Assembly (NCBI RefSeq): GCF_003046625.1
Contig: NZ_QAAD01000001.1
Coordinates: forward strand, 394,742 to 458,741
Source of the DNA: Mangrovibacterium marinum
GTDB taxonomy: Bacteria > Bacteroidota > Bacteroidia > Bacteroidales > Prolixibacteraceae
Length of the DNA stretch: 64,000 nucleotides
Direction of reading: 5' to 3'
Shown here piece by piece: positions 21,401 to 29,145 of this stretch; position 1 is the first letter of the stretch; each line of letters begins with the position of its first letter. Below the pieces are notes generated by a model. The model did not search any database, was not told the DNA's origin, and saw only the letters and a program-made list of their open reading frames with translations. A program made the translations under genes and the position numbers.

Positions 21401-21905
21401 CGAAATCGGTAATGGTACCGTTTGTGGTTCCTTTTTCAACAACGGTAACACCGGGCAACGGTTGTCCGCCTCCATCGGTCACCGTTCCGCTAACCGACAC
21501 TTGCTGTTGCTGCTGTTTTTGATCGAACGACCACACAACATCGCTTTTAGAAATGATTACCGATTTGTCGACAATCTTGTAAGAGACGTCCATGTCTCCC
21601 AGAATTTGTTCAAGCACATTCTCGATGCTTGCATCATTCAGGTCTACATCAACACGGCGACTGACATCAAAATCGTCGTTACTGTAGAAAAACTGGTAAT
21701 CGCTTTGACTTTTGAGTTCATCGAACACATCCTTGATGGTTGTGTTTTTCAACTGAAGGTTGAATTTGCTTTGCTGGGAAAAGGAACTTGCCGTAGCACC
21801 CAACATACTCAAAAAGAATAAGAAGATTGTTAGTTTCATACACAAGAATAGTTTAGGTACGAAATACCTCTGCCAATCAGGCGGATAGATCTGATTTTTT
21901 TTCAT
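18459..21905 (-). CDS. SusC/RagA family TonB-dependent glycan importer with STN domain (SusC1)
   Basis: A 1148-residue outer-membrane channel. A long N-region precedes a signal peptide (cleavage near ASSFSQQ, residue 45). The STN signalling domain (about 50-125) comes next, then a glutamine-rich linker (QQQQQ), a carboxypeptidase-regulatory-like domain (about 138-215, SGTVTDGGGQPLPGVTVV), the TonB-box area (EEVVAIGYG), the plug (LQGRVAGVEM, LDILKDASATAVYGSRGANG) and the 22-strand barrel ending FLFGLNVTF. The STN domain is the part that contacts a FecR-type anti-sigma factor, and fecR1 and the sigma gene are directly upstream. The channel therefore probably reports substrate binding to its own sigma factor as well as importing xylo-oligosaccharides. 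Confidence 0.96.
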   Translation of the reverse strand: MKKNQIYPPDWQRYFVPKLFLCMKLTIFLFFLSMLGATASSFSQQSKFNLQLKNTTIKDVFDELKSQSDYQFFYSNDDFDVSRRVDVDLNDASIENVLEQILGDMDVSYKIVDKSVIISKSDVVWSFDQKQQQQQVSVSGTVTDGGGQPLPGVTVVEKGTTNGTITDFDGKYVLRDIAATSTLIFSFVGMENIEMALDGRSLIDVVMQEQTIGLEEVVAIGYGVQRKEAVTGSVASVGGEELRAVASSNISQSLQGRVAGVEMMQTSSRPGASMQIRIRGTRSLTASNDPLIVLDGIPFAGSLQDINPSDIKSLDILKDASATAVYGSRGANGVIIITTFKGDSKDKEPVVTYSGYYGVKSLMNKYPMMNADEFITWREEAIKNGASWQYGVDEDKSVSTDWQDLMFETGMVTSHDVGLSGSTKGGGYSFGAGYYDETSVLPGQEYERYSLRANFDQKLGERVKVGVSSISSYGIVTGETSNILGTVLSLTPITNPYNADGSIKTGSLAINNQDIGLYYNPLMVDQLGDKWRERRKNFASYNSFYGEVNIVDGLKYRMNLGLNYRQSNYGKYNGAETPYNASTISNAQIENVLTTNWAVENLLYYDKTFAEKHTLGLVAMYSAEQTESNTSNMAGQDVAADFLQYYNFGLLSDDGEITVDPEKQIYYKRGLTSAMARATYNYDGKYMATATVRSDGSSVLASGKKWHTYPALSVGWLASSEEFMQSVKWLNFLKFRVGYGQTSNQAIQPYQTLGGLSTNYYNFGSRNVSGYYVSNLPNYNLGWEYSTNWNLAMEFHALDNRLSGTLEYYTQTTKDVLVAQSLPPTSGVTESFMTNIGKTQNKGVELSLNGNVIKDLNGWSWDVGVNFFVNRNKIKELASGQQYDKGNGWFVGEPIDVIYDFKKIGIWQKGEENEVTKYEGSTGEVGMIKVEYTGDYDAQGNPTRQIGQGTTLEDDDRQILGSVEPDFQGGFNTRVGYKGFDLSVIGSFKSGGILVSALHSQTSYLNMNNGRRGQVKIDYWTEDNPTNAYPKPYGPEVTNNPKYASTLSYFDASYVKVSTITLAYNFKQDWLQKLKLNKLRLYVTAQNPFVFGSKFYKETGLDPQPNSNSSDTSTQAVADNAVVTNRIQVVGYNTPATRNFLFGLNVTF

Positions 21906-21969
21906 AAGTTTGTTCTTGAGTTTTAATACTTAATTAGGCCTGTTCTGGTAAAACAGGTTTGAAATTTTA

Positions 21970-22010
21970 GGTCGGATGATGCTGGTAACATCGCCGGCCT
22001 TTTTTTTTTT
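21970..22010 (+). terminator. hairpin with T-run in the fecR1-susC1 gap (antisense-oriented)
   Basis: Arms at 21970-21981 and 21989-21999 pair (GGTCGG with CCGGCC including one G-T pair, then GATG with CATC), and eleven T follow on the plus strand, running into the fecR1 stop codon. By shape it is a terminator for plus-strand (antisense) transcription, or a leader structure in the susC1 mRNA. A hairpin with the same placement occurs at 32671-32702 before susC2. Confidence 0.6.
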
Positions 22011-22965
22011 ATTTGTCCATTATCTCGATCTGTTCTTTATTGGTTTCAAATTTCACTTTATTAATCTGCTGGATAATACGCAGCGTATACTCCAAGGAGC
22101 GGTCTTTGTTGATTACACCCGAAAAACGGTAATTCCTGATCTTTTCATTTTCAAATGTAAAGCTCACTTCGTACCAACGTTCCAGCTGTTTGGTTAGGTT
22201 CTGCAGCGTCTCGTCGTCGAAGTAGATTTTCCCGCCTTTCCACGATGTAAACTCATCCGTATTCACTTGTTTGGTTTCCACATTGCCCGATTCGCGGCTG
22301 AAAAGCAATTGCTGTCCGGGCTTCATCATCACATCATTGTTATCCGACATGAATTCAACCTGTCCCTCAACCAATACTGTTTCAATCACCGGCTCGCTTT
22401 GGTAGGCTTTCACGTTGAATTGGGTACCATGCACTTTGACGGCCGAATTACCGGCATGCACGATAAAAGGAATTTTTTTGTTTTTGGTAACTGAGAAGAA
22501 GGCTTCACCTTCCAGGTAAACTTCGCGGTTTTCGCTGCCGAAGGATTGCTTGTACTTTAGGTTTGATCCGGCATTCAACCACACGTTTGTGCCATCGAAA
22601 AGTGTCACGTTCGAGATTTGTCCGTTGGGTGCTGAGATGCAGGCAAAGGTATTCGGCATTTCTGAAGGCGACTGGATTAGAAACAGTCCGCCGGTCAGCA
22701 GCACGGCCACCACAAAAACGGCTGCATATTTTGCAAAGCTGAGCCAAAGCTTCCGGCTGTTTTTCATGTTGCCTTTCACTTCTCTCCAGGCTTTGTCGGT
22801 CGATTTCAGGTTGCGGAGTTTAGCCACCTTGTCGCGCGCATCCAGAATTTGCTGAGAAATCTTTAAATCCTCGTCGCCCGCTTCAAACTGCACCGACGAA
22901 TCTGTTTCCTCGCCATGCAACTTTGCAGCTAACTCTTCCCACTTATTTTTTGCTTGTTCTGTCAT
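22009..22965 (-). CDS. FecR-family anti-sigma factor (anti-sigma 1)
   Basis: A 318-residue inner-membrane regulator. I start it at the ATG at 22965 (MTEQAKNKWEELAAK), preceded by AAGAGTGA. The open frame extends to 23055 but the added 30 residues look non-coding. An N-terminal cytoplasmic sigma-binding region (1-75) is followed by one transmembrane helix (about 85-105, AAVFVVAVLLTGGLFLI) and the periplasmic FecR domain (about 125-225, WLNAGSNLKYKQSFG, REVYLEGEAFFSV). The C-terminal part (DETLQNLTKQLERWYEVSF) is the STN-like domain that contacts SusC1. It should hold the sigma factor at 23068-23631 inactive until the importer signals. The gene order sigma, fecR, susC, susD is classical. Confidence 0.93.
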   Translation of the reverse strand: MTEQAKNKWEELAAKLHGEETDSSVQFEAGDEDLKISQQILDARDKVAKLRNLKSTDKAWREVKGNMKNSRKLWLSFAKYAAVFVVAVLLTGGLFLIQSPSEMPNTFACISAPNGQISNVTLFDGTNVWLNAGSNLKYKQSFGSENREVYLEGEAFFSVTKNKKIPFIVHAGNSAVKVHGTQFNVKAYQSEPVIETVLVEGQVEFMSDNNDVMMKPGQQLLFSRESGNVETKQVNTDEFTSWKGGKIYFDDETLQNLTKQLERWYEVSFTFENEKIRNYRFSGVINKDRSLEYTLRIIQQINKVKFETNKEQIEIMDK

Positions 22966-23067
22966 TTCACTCTTATGACACAAAAAGCGACTGATAGGGT
23001 GAAGCCGAATTAAACTTTTTTTAACAGAAAACCACTTCGCCTTGATAATCAACACAATTACAGAGTG

Positions 23068-23631
23068 CTATTTTTTTCGTCGACGGAATGAAAAACTGAA
23101 AAGATTCAGGAAATATGCGGATAGCTTGAAACGAATCATCTTGTAGGCAATGCCCATTTGGGTCTTAATGGTGTTTTTGGACAAATTCAGTGTTGAAGCA
23201 ATTTCGTTGTAGGTCAAACGTTCGTGATAGGCTAGCTGAAAAACCTTTTTACACTGTGCCGGAAGCTCATCGATTGCTTTGGTAATGTGAACAGCCAGTT
23301 CTTCCTGCGAGAAATCGTCGTTGGGATCATCGATCAATTCCGCAGGAACAGCCGATTCCGTGATCTCATCCATCTGCTTTTCATCTCTCAGGTAATTCAG
23401 GCTCCGGTTGCGTACCATATTCAAAAGGTAACTTTTCAAACTGGTCCGGATCGTCAACTCATCTCTTTTCTGCCAAAGCGCCACAAAGACTTCCTGCACG
23501 ATATCATCGGCTATCTGCTCACTTTTCACATAGCGTAAAGCAACCAGCAAGGCCAGATGATAATTCGATTTGAAAAACCGTTCAAACGAAGATTCATCTG
23601 TCAACCCATATTTTTGATAAATAGCTCCCAT
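23068..23631 (-). CDS. ECF sigma factor (RpoE-like) of the first SusCD system
   Basis: A 187-residue extracytoplasmic-function sigma factor. Region sigma2 is seen at about residues 10-80 (FERFFKSNYHLALLVALRYVK, ADDIVQEVFVALWQKRDEL) and sigma4 at about 120-175 (LPAQCKKVFQLAYHERLTYNEIA, then a helix-turn-helix with NLSKNTIKTQM). The C-terminus is basic and aromatic. It is co-directional with fecR1 and separated from it by 102 bp. It is expected to direct transcription of susC1/susD1 and the downstream enzyme genes when released by FecR1. Confidence 0.94.
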   Translation of the reverse strand: MGAIYQKYGLTDESSFERFFKSNYHLALLVALRYVKSEQIADDIVQEVFVALWQKRDELTIRTSLKSYLLNMVRNRSLNYLRDEKQMDEITESAVPAELIDDPNDDFSQEELAVHITKAIDELPAQCKKVFQLAYHERLTYNEIASTLNLSKNTIKTQMGIAYKMIRFKLSAYFLNLFSFSFRRRKK

Positions 23632-23776
23632 ACAAGCATTTCACAGAAGAACAATATTATCATTTTTTGATTAAAAATGAAATGAATTGGAGAAACCATG
23701 GATTTGTCAATTAAACATTCAAAGAACGCACGGAGCTTGTTTCGCTCAAAAGAGCCAGATACCCTTTATAAATAAA

Positions 23777-23812
23777 AGAGCAGAAGCAGCTCCGAAGAAC
23801 TACCTCTGCTCT
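23777..23812 (-). terminator. terminator after the SusCD2-GH10 operon
   Basis: Arms AGAGCAGA (23777-23784) and TCTGCTCT (23805-23812) pair perfectly. On the minus strand the stem is followed by TTTATTTATAA. It lies just beyond the stop of the GH10-CBM gene and before sigma factor 1, so it separates the two halves of the locus into two transcription units. Confidence 0.8.
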
Positions 23813-23830
23813 ATGGGAAAAATTGAAGGG

Positions 23831-26053
23831 TCAATATTGCAATTCGCCGGTGAAATCTTCGCTCACATCCCGGCCGGCCAGGCCATCGGCCGTTCCTTTG
23901 TAAGCATGTTTCCGGTTGTAATTCGCATCCCACAAGTTGGGCGATTCGTCAGGCAACCAATACTCGTGTTCCTGCTCGTTATCCGAGATTCCCCAAATGG
24001 TGATGCCGTATTGTTGGGCAGCAGGAATAATCTCGCGGTACTGATCAATCACATACCGGTACATATCGGCCTGCGCCTCCAACTGCTCTGCTGTTGGAGA
24101 GGCTGTTCCCAGGCGGACATCCAGCTCGGAGATTTTAATCAGCTTACCTGAATCGGCCAGTTTCCGGAACATTTGACTGATCAGATCCTTATCCGAACTT
24201 ACAGAAATGTGCATTTGCGTTCCGATGCCGTCCACCGTAGCTCCCTGCGCTTCAATATAAGTTACATAATCAATCAATCCCTGAAGCTTGGCCGGGCTGT
24301 ATTCCAGATTATAATCATTGATGAACAGTTTATCGTCGGCATTGCCGTACTGACGGGCTAAATTGAAAGCCATTACGGCATAATCTTTACCAAGGTACAT
24401 TGGCCACGAAAAATAATCGTCGGGTTCTTCACCGGCGGTGTAGTCATCAGAGCCATCACGCACGTCGCCGCTTCCTTTCATCGGCTCGTTTACAACATCC
24501 CAAGCGTGAACATCTGCTTTATAATGGTCAACCATCCCGGAAATCCAGCTTTCCAGGGCATCGCCAATAATTTCAGCTTTCTCTTCAGCGGTCTTCTCGA
24601 TGATTGTGGGGCCGGAAGGCGCACCACCACCTTCAGCCTTGGCAAAAACAAGATCGTCAATATGGTAAGTACAGGCAGTTTCGCCGAAGTCGAAGATGAA
24701 CTTCGTGCGGTCAGCTTTCGAAGGGACAATCGTCTTTTGAATCTGGGTCCAGGTGGTTCCAACAGCAATGCCACCATAATAATCGCCGTTGTAATTTTCG
24801 CCCTGAATTTGCACCTGTAACACCGCACTCGTCGTCGCTTTCACCATAAATGTGCAGGTATATTCAACACCCTGTTCCAGCGGCGATGCAAATGTATAAA
24901 CCTGTTGCGCCTGGTAGTTGCTGGCCGCCGTTGGGTTGGTCAGCACCATGGCATAGCCGGTATCTCCGTAACCTTCACCGGCAGCCGAAACGGCACGAGT
25001 TGAGCCATTTCCCCAGCCACTCCAACCATCCAGGGTTCCGCTTTCAAAATCACCATTCGTAATTAAGTTGACAATTGTAGGTTCGGCATCCAAGTCAATA
25101 ACCTTTATATTTTCAGCATCGATGTAATAAGTCACACCAGCGTCAATCCCCAAATCGATATAGAACTTAAAGCTGGTAATACCATTGGCAAAATCAGCGG
25201 GGGCTAATGTAATATTCACCTGTTGCCATTGGGTATTGGTATCGAAGTACTTCGTCCAATTTCCTCCGGTATTATACCAATCCATCCATGGATATTGATT
25301 TTGTAGCGAATTATTGAATGAAATACGCCCCCGACCCGCTTGATCTGATTTTATAAAGAACGAAACTTCGTAATTATGAGCCGGATCGACAATGACATCC
25401 GGGGTTCCAAGCTGCAAATCCCACTCATTTGCAGAACTGGCACCGGCAATGAGTTTAATCGCCGAGGAAGAAGAAGATAAGCCATCTCCCTCAGCAAGGG
25501 TAATACCATCACCGGAATTCCAGGTAGCCCAGCCGCTAAAAGATCCATCTTGAATGCCTGACAGATCGAGCGCATTGGCTCCACCCGAAGCCGGAATAAC
25601 CGTTGGCGCAATCAATCCATTCAGATAGCTGGCGTTCTGGTTTTGATGCCAAACCAAAGTATGTCCAAAAGTGCTCAGCCCGGCTTCTTTTGTTTTGGCA
25701 ATGAAAGCGTCTACCGGCTCAAAGTCAATCGAGCCGTCCGACTCAACCATTGGTCCGTGCTTCATGGCGTAACCAACGGTGACTTCATCGAAATTGGCAT
25801 TGGCAATCGTGCGGTAAGTTTCGTCTTTCATGTAAAGGTCCAACCCAACACCAACACCTAAGGTGAAATCGGTGTAGCTTTTCAGATCTTCGTAACGCTC
25901 AATTTTTTCGGCCAGCTCCAACGGAAGCTCGGCCACTGTCACTTCTCCCTTCGAGGGATCCTTGGTCCAGTCCATGATCTGATCTTCGCAGGAGCTGAAC
26001 ATCATGGCCGCCAACGCGGCAAAGGGCAATATATTTTTGTAGTTCATCGTCAT
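23831..26053 (-). CDS. GH10 xylanase interrupted by two CBM4-like modules, surface lipoprotein
   Basis: A 740-residue secreted xylanase with a lipoprotein signal (MMFSSC, Cys22). The GH10 barrel begins around residue 45 (LGVGVGLDLYM, FGHTLVWHQNQN near 129-140), breaks off at about 150, and resumes at about 480 with the acid/base Glu523 (WDVVNEP) and nucleophile Glu643 (ISELDV). The intervening residues form two beta-sandwich carbohydrate-binding modules of the CBM4/9 type (about 160-322 and 326-475; the second opens LITNGDFESGTLDGW). Xylanases with binding modules inserted in the barrel loop are known from gut Bacteroidota, where they sit on the cell surface and start xylan digestion. The gene ends the susC2-susD2 operon, 11 bp after the glycan-binding protein. 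An alternative ATG at 26047 changes little. Confidence 0.95.
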   Translation of the reverse strand: MTMNYKNILPFAALAAMMFSSCEDQIMDWTKDPSKGEVTVAELPLELAEKIERYEDLKSYTDFTLGVGVGLDLYMKDETYRTIANANFDEVTVGYAMKHGPMVESDGSIDFEPVDAFIAKTKEAGLSTFGHTLVWHQNQNASYLNGLIAPTVIPASGGANALDLSGIQDGSFSGWATWNSGDGITLAEGDGLSSSSSAIKLIAGASSANEWDLQLGTPDVIVDPAHNYEVSFFIKSDQAGRGRISFNNSLQNQYPWMDWYNTGGNWTKYFDTNTQWQQVNITLAPADFANGITSFKFYIDLGIDAGVTYYIDAENIKVIDLDAEPTIVNLITNGDFESGTLDGWSGWGNGSTRAVSAAGEGYGDTGYAMVLTNPTAASNYQAQQVYTFASPLEQGVEYTCTFMVKATTSAVLQVQIQGENYNGDYYGGIAVGTTWTQIQKTIVPSKADRTKFIFDFGETACTYHIDDLVFAKAEGGGAPSGPTIIEKTAEEKAEIIGDALESWISGMVDHYKADVHAWDVVNEPMKGSGDVRDGSDDYTAGEEPDDYFSWPMYLGKDYAVMAFNLARQYGNADDKLFINDYNLEYSPAKLQGLIDYVTYIEAQGATVDGIGTQMHISVSSDKDLISQMFRKLADSGKLIKISELDVRLGTASPTAEQLEAQADMYRYVIDQYREIIPAAQQYGITIWGISDNEQEHEYWLPDESPNLWDANYNRKHAYKGTADGLAGRDVSEDFTGELQY

Positions 26054-26064
26054 AAGTTTTGAGT

Positions 26065-27465
26065 TTATTCTTCATCCGGGAAATCACTGTAGGCAGGCGT
26101 TACCAGTGAAACGATCCGCCAATTATCCGTGTAAACATCCACCGAGGTTTCAGCTGAAGGAAACTCAGTCTCACTGTCGCTGTCCTTACCGGTAATATTT
26201 TTCAGGGTAAAGTCAGAGTTTTCGAAGTAAAACCCGAAGTTTTTATAGCTGGACGTTTCACGGGCAGTCAGCACATCGGCGAACGTAAAATCGCCATCGG
26301 CAAAACTGTAGAAATCTGTAAGCGGAATAGTAACCGTGGTCCAGCCTTCTGTTTGAAACGGAACCACTTCGCCATCCACAACCCAGGGAACGTAGTTGTA
26401 GCAAAGGCCACTCCACTCGCCGCCATTGAAGCCATTCACAAGGCAGACTTTCAAATACCCCGATTCGGACCACGCCTCAGGCACATAAATATCAAACTGA
26501 AATGCGACTTCGTCCAACGGCGTACTTGCCGGAATATAGGGTGTCAGCTGTCCGCGCCAGTCATCACCCAAGTTTTCCTCCTCGTTGTAATTGCCGTAAG
26601 TCCACACTTCCGAGTTCCGGTTTTTGGCTGCCGGGAAGGAGGCAATCCGTGTCGGACGATGCGGCACATAAGTTCCTTGTGATACATTTCCGACGCCAAC
26701 GCCTGCTGATGCTAAATCTTCCGGTTTGATCATGCTGGCAGCAGTTCCCCAATAGCCGTGGGAGCCCATGCCATCAAAATCTAAAATCACGCCGTTTTTA
26801 AAGTTGAAGTAAGCCGGCGAATAGGCGCCACCATTGGAACATTCAATAAACAGCGATCCGCCTTCTTCCGAAACCCCATCGGGAACAGTCACGGTAAAAA
26901 ATTCACCGTCTACGTCAGACTCGATTCCAGTGGTCACCTCCACATTGCCGGGGAACACAACTTTGTTCACCTCGACCAGGCCGCTGCCATAAACCGTGAT
27001 CGGCTCACCGGCCAAAGGCAAGGTGTTCGAGATGCTGGTGATCCCGGGAGCTTCGGCCCGGATCTCAAAATCAAATGTAACGTTGTAGTTGTCGTTCACC
27101 ATCTGAATGGTATTGCGAAGTTCAGGATCAGCGTCAACGATCGGCGTTTCGCCCGATACACTCACGAGCATGGAATTATCAGAAACAAACACCGGGTTGA
27201 AATAAGTTGAATACCCATTGATATACAACTCTTTTAAGCCCGTAAAACCAGATCCCTCAACACGTAACAACTGCCCCAAACGGGCAAAAGTTACTTCGCG
27301 GTCGGGTACTGTGGAGGAAGCGTTCTCCAAATAAATTTTACTGATTGTGATGGGCCCTCCTGTCGTGTCATCGTCTTCGCAAGCCGGGAAGAGCACACTG
27401 ACAAGCAACAATCCCAGAAAAGCGATTGTGGCCCAGCGGTATTTTATTGAAAAGATGTCTTTCAT
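26065..27465 (-). CDS. surface glycan-binding lipoprotein with IPT/TIG domains (SusE-position protein)
   Basis: A 466-residue lipoprotein (signal ends SVLFPAC, Cys29, followed by EDDD, a surface-export-like acidic tail). Residues about 40-230 form two immunoglobulin-like IPT/TIG domains ([44 protein letters not shown]). Residues about 235-460 form a C-terminal beta-rich domain with many tryptophans and tyrosines ([37 protein letters not shown]), as in the glycan-binding proteins next to SusCD pairs. It most likely holds xylan at the cell surface beside SusD2 and the GH10-CBM enzyme. It has no catalytic motif. Confidence 0.85.
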   Translation of the reverse strand: MKDIFSIKYRWATIAFLGLLLVSVLFPACEDDDTTGGPITISKIYLENASSTVPDREVTFARLGQLLRVEGSGFTGLKELYINGYSTYFNPVFVSDNSMLVSVSGETPIVDADPELRNTIQMVNDNYNVTFDFEIRAEAPGITSISNTLPLAGEPITVYGSGLVEVNKVVFPGNVEVTTGIESDVDGEFFTVTVPDGVSEEGGSLFIECSNGGAYSPAYFNFKNGVILDFDGMGSHGYWGTAASMIKPEDLASAGVGVGNVSQGTYVPHRPTRIASFPAAKNRNSEVWTYGNYNEEENLGDDWRGQLTPYIPASTPLDEVAFQFDIYVPEAWSESGYLKVCLVNGFNGGEWSGLCYNYVPWVVDGEVVPFQTEGWTTVTIPLTDFYSFADGDFTFADVLTARETSSYKNFGFYFENSDFTLKNITGKDSDSETEFPSAETSVDVYTDNWRIVSLVTPAYSDFPDEE

Positions 27466-27485
27466 GTCAAATAGGTTTTAGTTGA

Positions 27486-29132
27486 TTAGAACAGATCGGT
27501 AATTCTCTCTTCGGTAAATTCGTAGTCAACAGGATCTTCCTTCAACAACGGGTTTTGTACCACTTCCGATTCGGGATAAGGCAGCAGGAAAATGCTTGCA
27601 TCGATTATGCCGATTGACCGGGATCCCGGATCCCGGCTATCGTCGTCGGTCAGCGTGTTGGTTGATGTGTCGTAGGTAAATGGATGAATCGTTCCCCGAT
27701 CCTGCGCAATAATGTCGTTAATTACTTCCTGTCGTTCGTAATAAGCGCGACGAACCAGGTCGTACCAATACTGGCCCTCCATACACAACTCGATTCGACG
27801 CTCTTGATGAAGATTCTTGTCGGTTAGTTCCGTCAGGTCCTCCAGGCCGGCACGCCCACGAAGCTCATTCACATAACCAAGTGCTGTTGCATCGGTTGTA
27901 CTTGCCGAATTGCCTAGAACAGCCTCGGCATAATTCAGGTAAACCTCAGCTAAACGCATCATATACGTGTTCAGGGCTGAGTTCATGCGGGCAATCTTCG
28001 GGTTATCCTTTGTTGAACCGGTAACGCCTTTTTTCACATTCAGCGCTGTTTCGGTTTTTTCGTAGGTATAGCCACCATTGGCTTTGTTGATTTCATCATA
28101 ATGATCGCCGTAGCCCATCCAGGTTGCTTTCCGGCGTAAATCATCTGATTCGTATTGAACCAAAATATCATAAGAAGCACGGGTCCAATAGCCCCAGGAA
28201 GCATCATCGCCGGTGATTTCGGAACCTGCAGCAAAATAGGCTTGCTGTGTGTTGATGACGCCGTAACCGGTTGAATTATTCAGGTAGGGCACCCATTGAA
28301 GTGCAAAAATTGATTCCGAATTATTGTTATTCTCAATCATAAACAGGTCGGCATAGTCTTCCATTAGTTGGTAGGGGCCGTCATTTATGGCAACTTCGGC
28401 TGCTTTTTTTGCTTTAGCCAGATACTCTGCATCTCTTGTCCCGCTATTGGGGTTATCACCCATGCCGGCAGCCGACAGGTAAATACGTGATAACATGGCG
28501 TAGGCGCTATACTTGGTCAACCGGCCGTCGTTAACAGCCTGGGCGGGCAGGTATTTTGCAGCGAACTCCAAATCGCGCATCACAAACTCGTAAACCTGAT
28601 CAAGCGGGTTGGTATTCACAATGGGATTATTCACCAACTCATTCGGGTCCTCGCAAAGGATGACATCTCCCCAAAGAGAAGCCAAATACCAATAGGCCAC
28701 GCCTCGCATAAAACGCGCCTCAGCGATGTATTTGTTTTTAATTTCATCGTCAACACTACTCCCCTTAATTCCGATTACAACCCGATTGGATTGTTGGATC
28801 ACATTGTAAAAAGATTGCCAGGCTGAAACCAAAGGCCCTGTCAATCCGGTCTCGGTTAAATCACTAAACGGGTAAATGTAATCGGAGTAGGGAGCATACA
28901 AGTTATAAGCGCGGCCATCGCCCAATCCATAATAGAATTTATCGTTGAAGTCGAACCAAACCTTGTTATAAAGCGGCGCTGTTGCAGCCTGGAAGTCTTC
29001 CTCCGACTGGTAGAAATTTTCACCGGTAATTTGGTCGTTCGGCGAAACTTCCAGAAACGAATCACATGCAGTTGCAAGCAACGAAAACGCGATCGCCAAA
29101 GTGTATATCAATTTGTATGTTTTCATAATCAT
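27486..29132 (-). CDS. SusD/RagB family outer-membrane glycan-binding lipoprotein (SusD2)
   Basis: A 548-residue partner of SusC2. The lipoprotein signal ends LLATAC (Cys23) and is followed by DSFLEVSPNDQITGENFYQSE, a standard SusD opening. The TPR-like region (YIAEARFMRGVAYWYLASLWGD) and C-terminal blocks (NELRGRAG, ERRIELCMEGQYWYDLVRR, LLPYPESEVVQNP) are all present, at normal length. The start could be at the second Met (residue 3). It begins 13 bp after susC2. It is only distantly similar to SusD1, so the two systems probably bind different xylan fragments. Confidence 0.95.
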   Translation of the reverse strand: MIMKTYKLIYTLAIAFSLLATACDSFLEVSPNDQITGENFYQSEEDFQAATAPLYNKVWFDFNDKFYYGLGDGRAYNLYAPYSDYIYPFSDLTETGLTGPLVSAWQSFYNVIQQSNRVVIGIKGSSVDDEIKNKYIAEARFMRGVAYWYLASLWGDVILCEDPNELVNNPIVNTNPLDQVYEFVMRDLEFAAKYLPAQAVNDGRLTKYSAYAMLSRIYLSAAGMGDNPNSGTRDAEYLAKAKKAAEVAINDGPYQLMEDYADLFMIENNNNSESIFALQWVPYLNNSTGYGVINTQQAYFAAGSEITGDDASWGYWTRASYDILVQYESDDLRRKATWMGYGDHYDEINKANGGYTYEKTETALNVKKGVTGSTKDNPKIARMNSALNTYMMRLAEVYLNYAEAVLGNSASTTDATALGYVNELRGRAGLEDLTELTDKNLHQERRIELCMEGQYWYDLVRRAYYERQEVINDIIAQDRGTIHPFTYDTSTNTLTDDDSRDPGSRSIGIIDASIFLLPYPESEVVQNPLLKEDPVDYEFTEERITDLF

Positions 29133-29145
29133 CTGTCGTTTTCAG

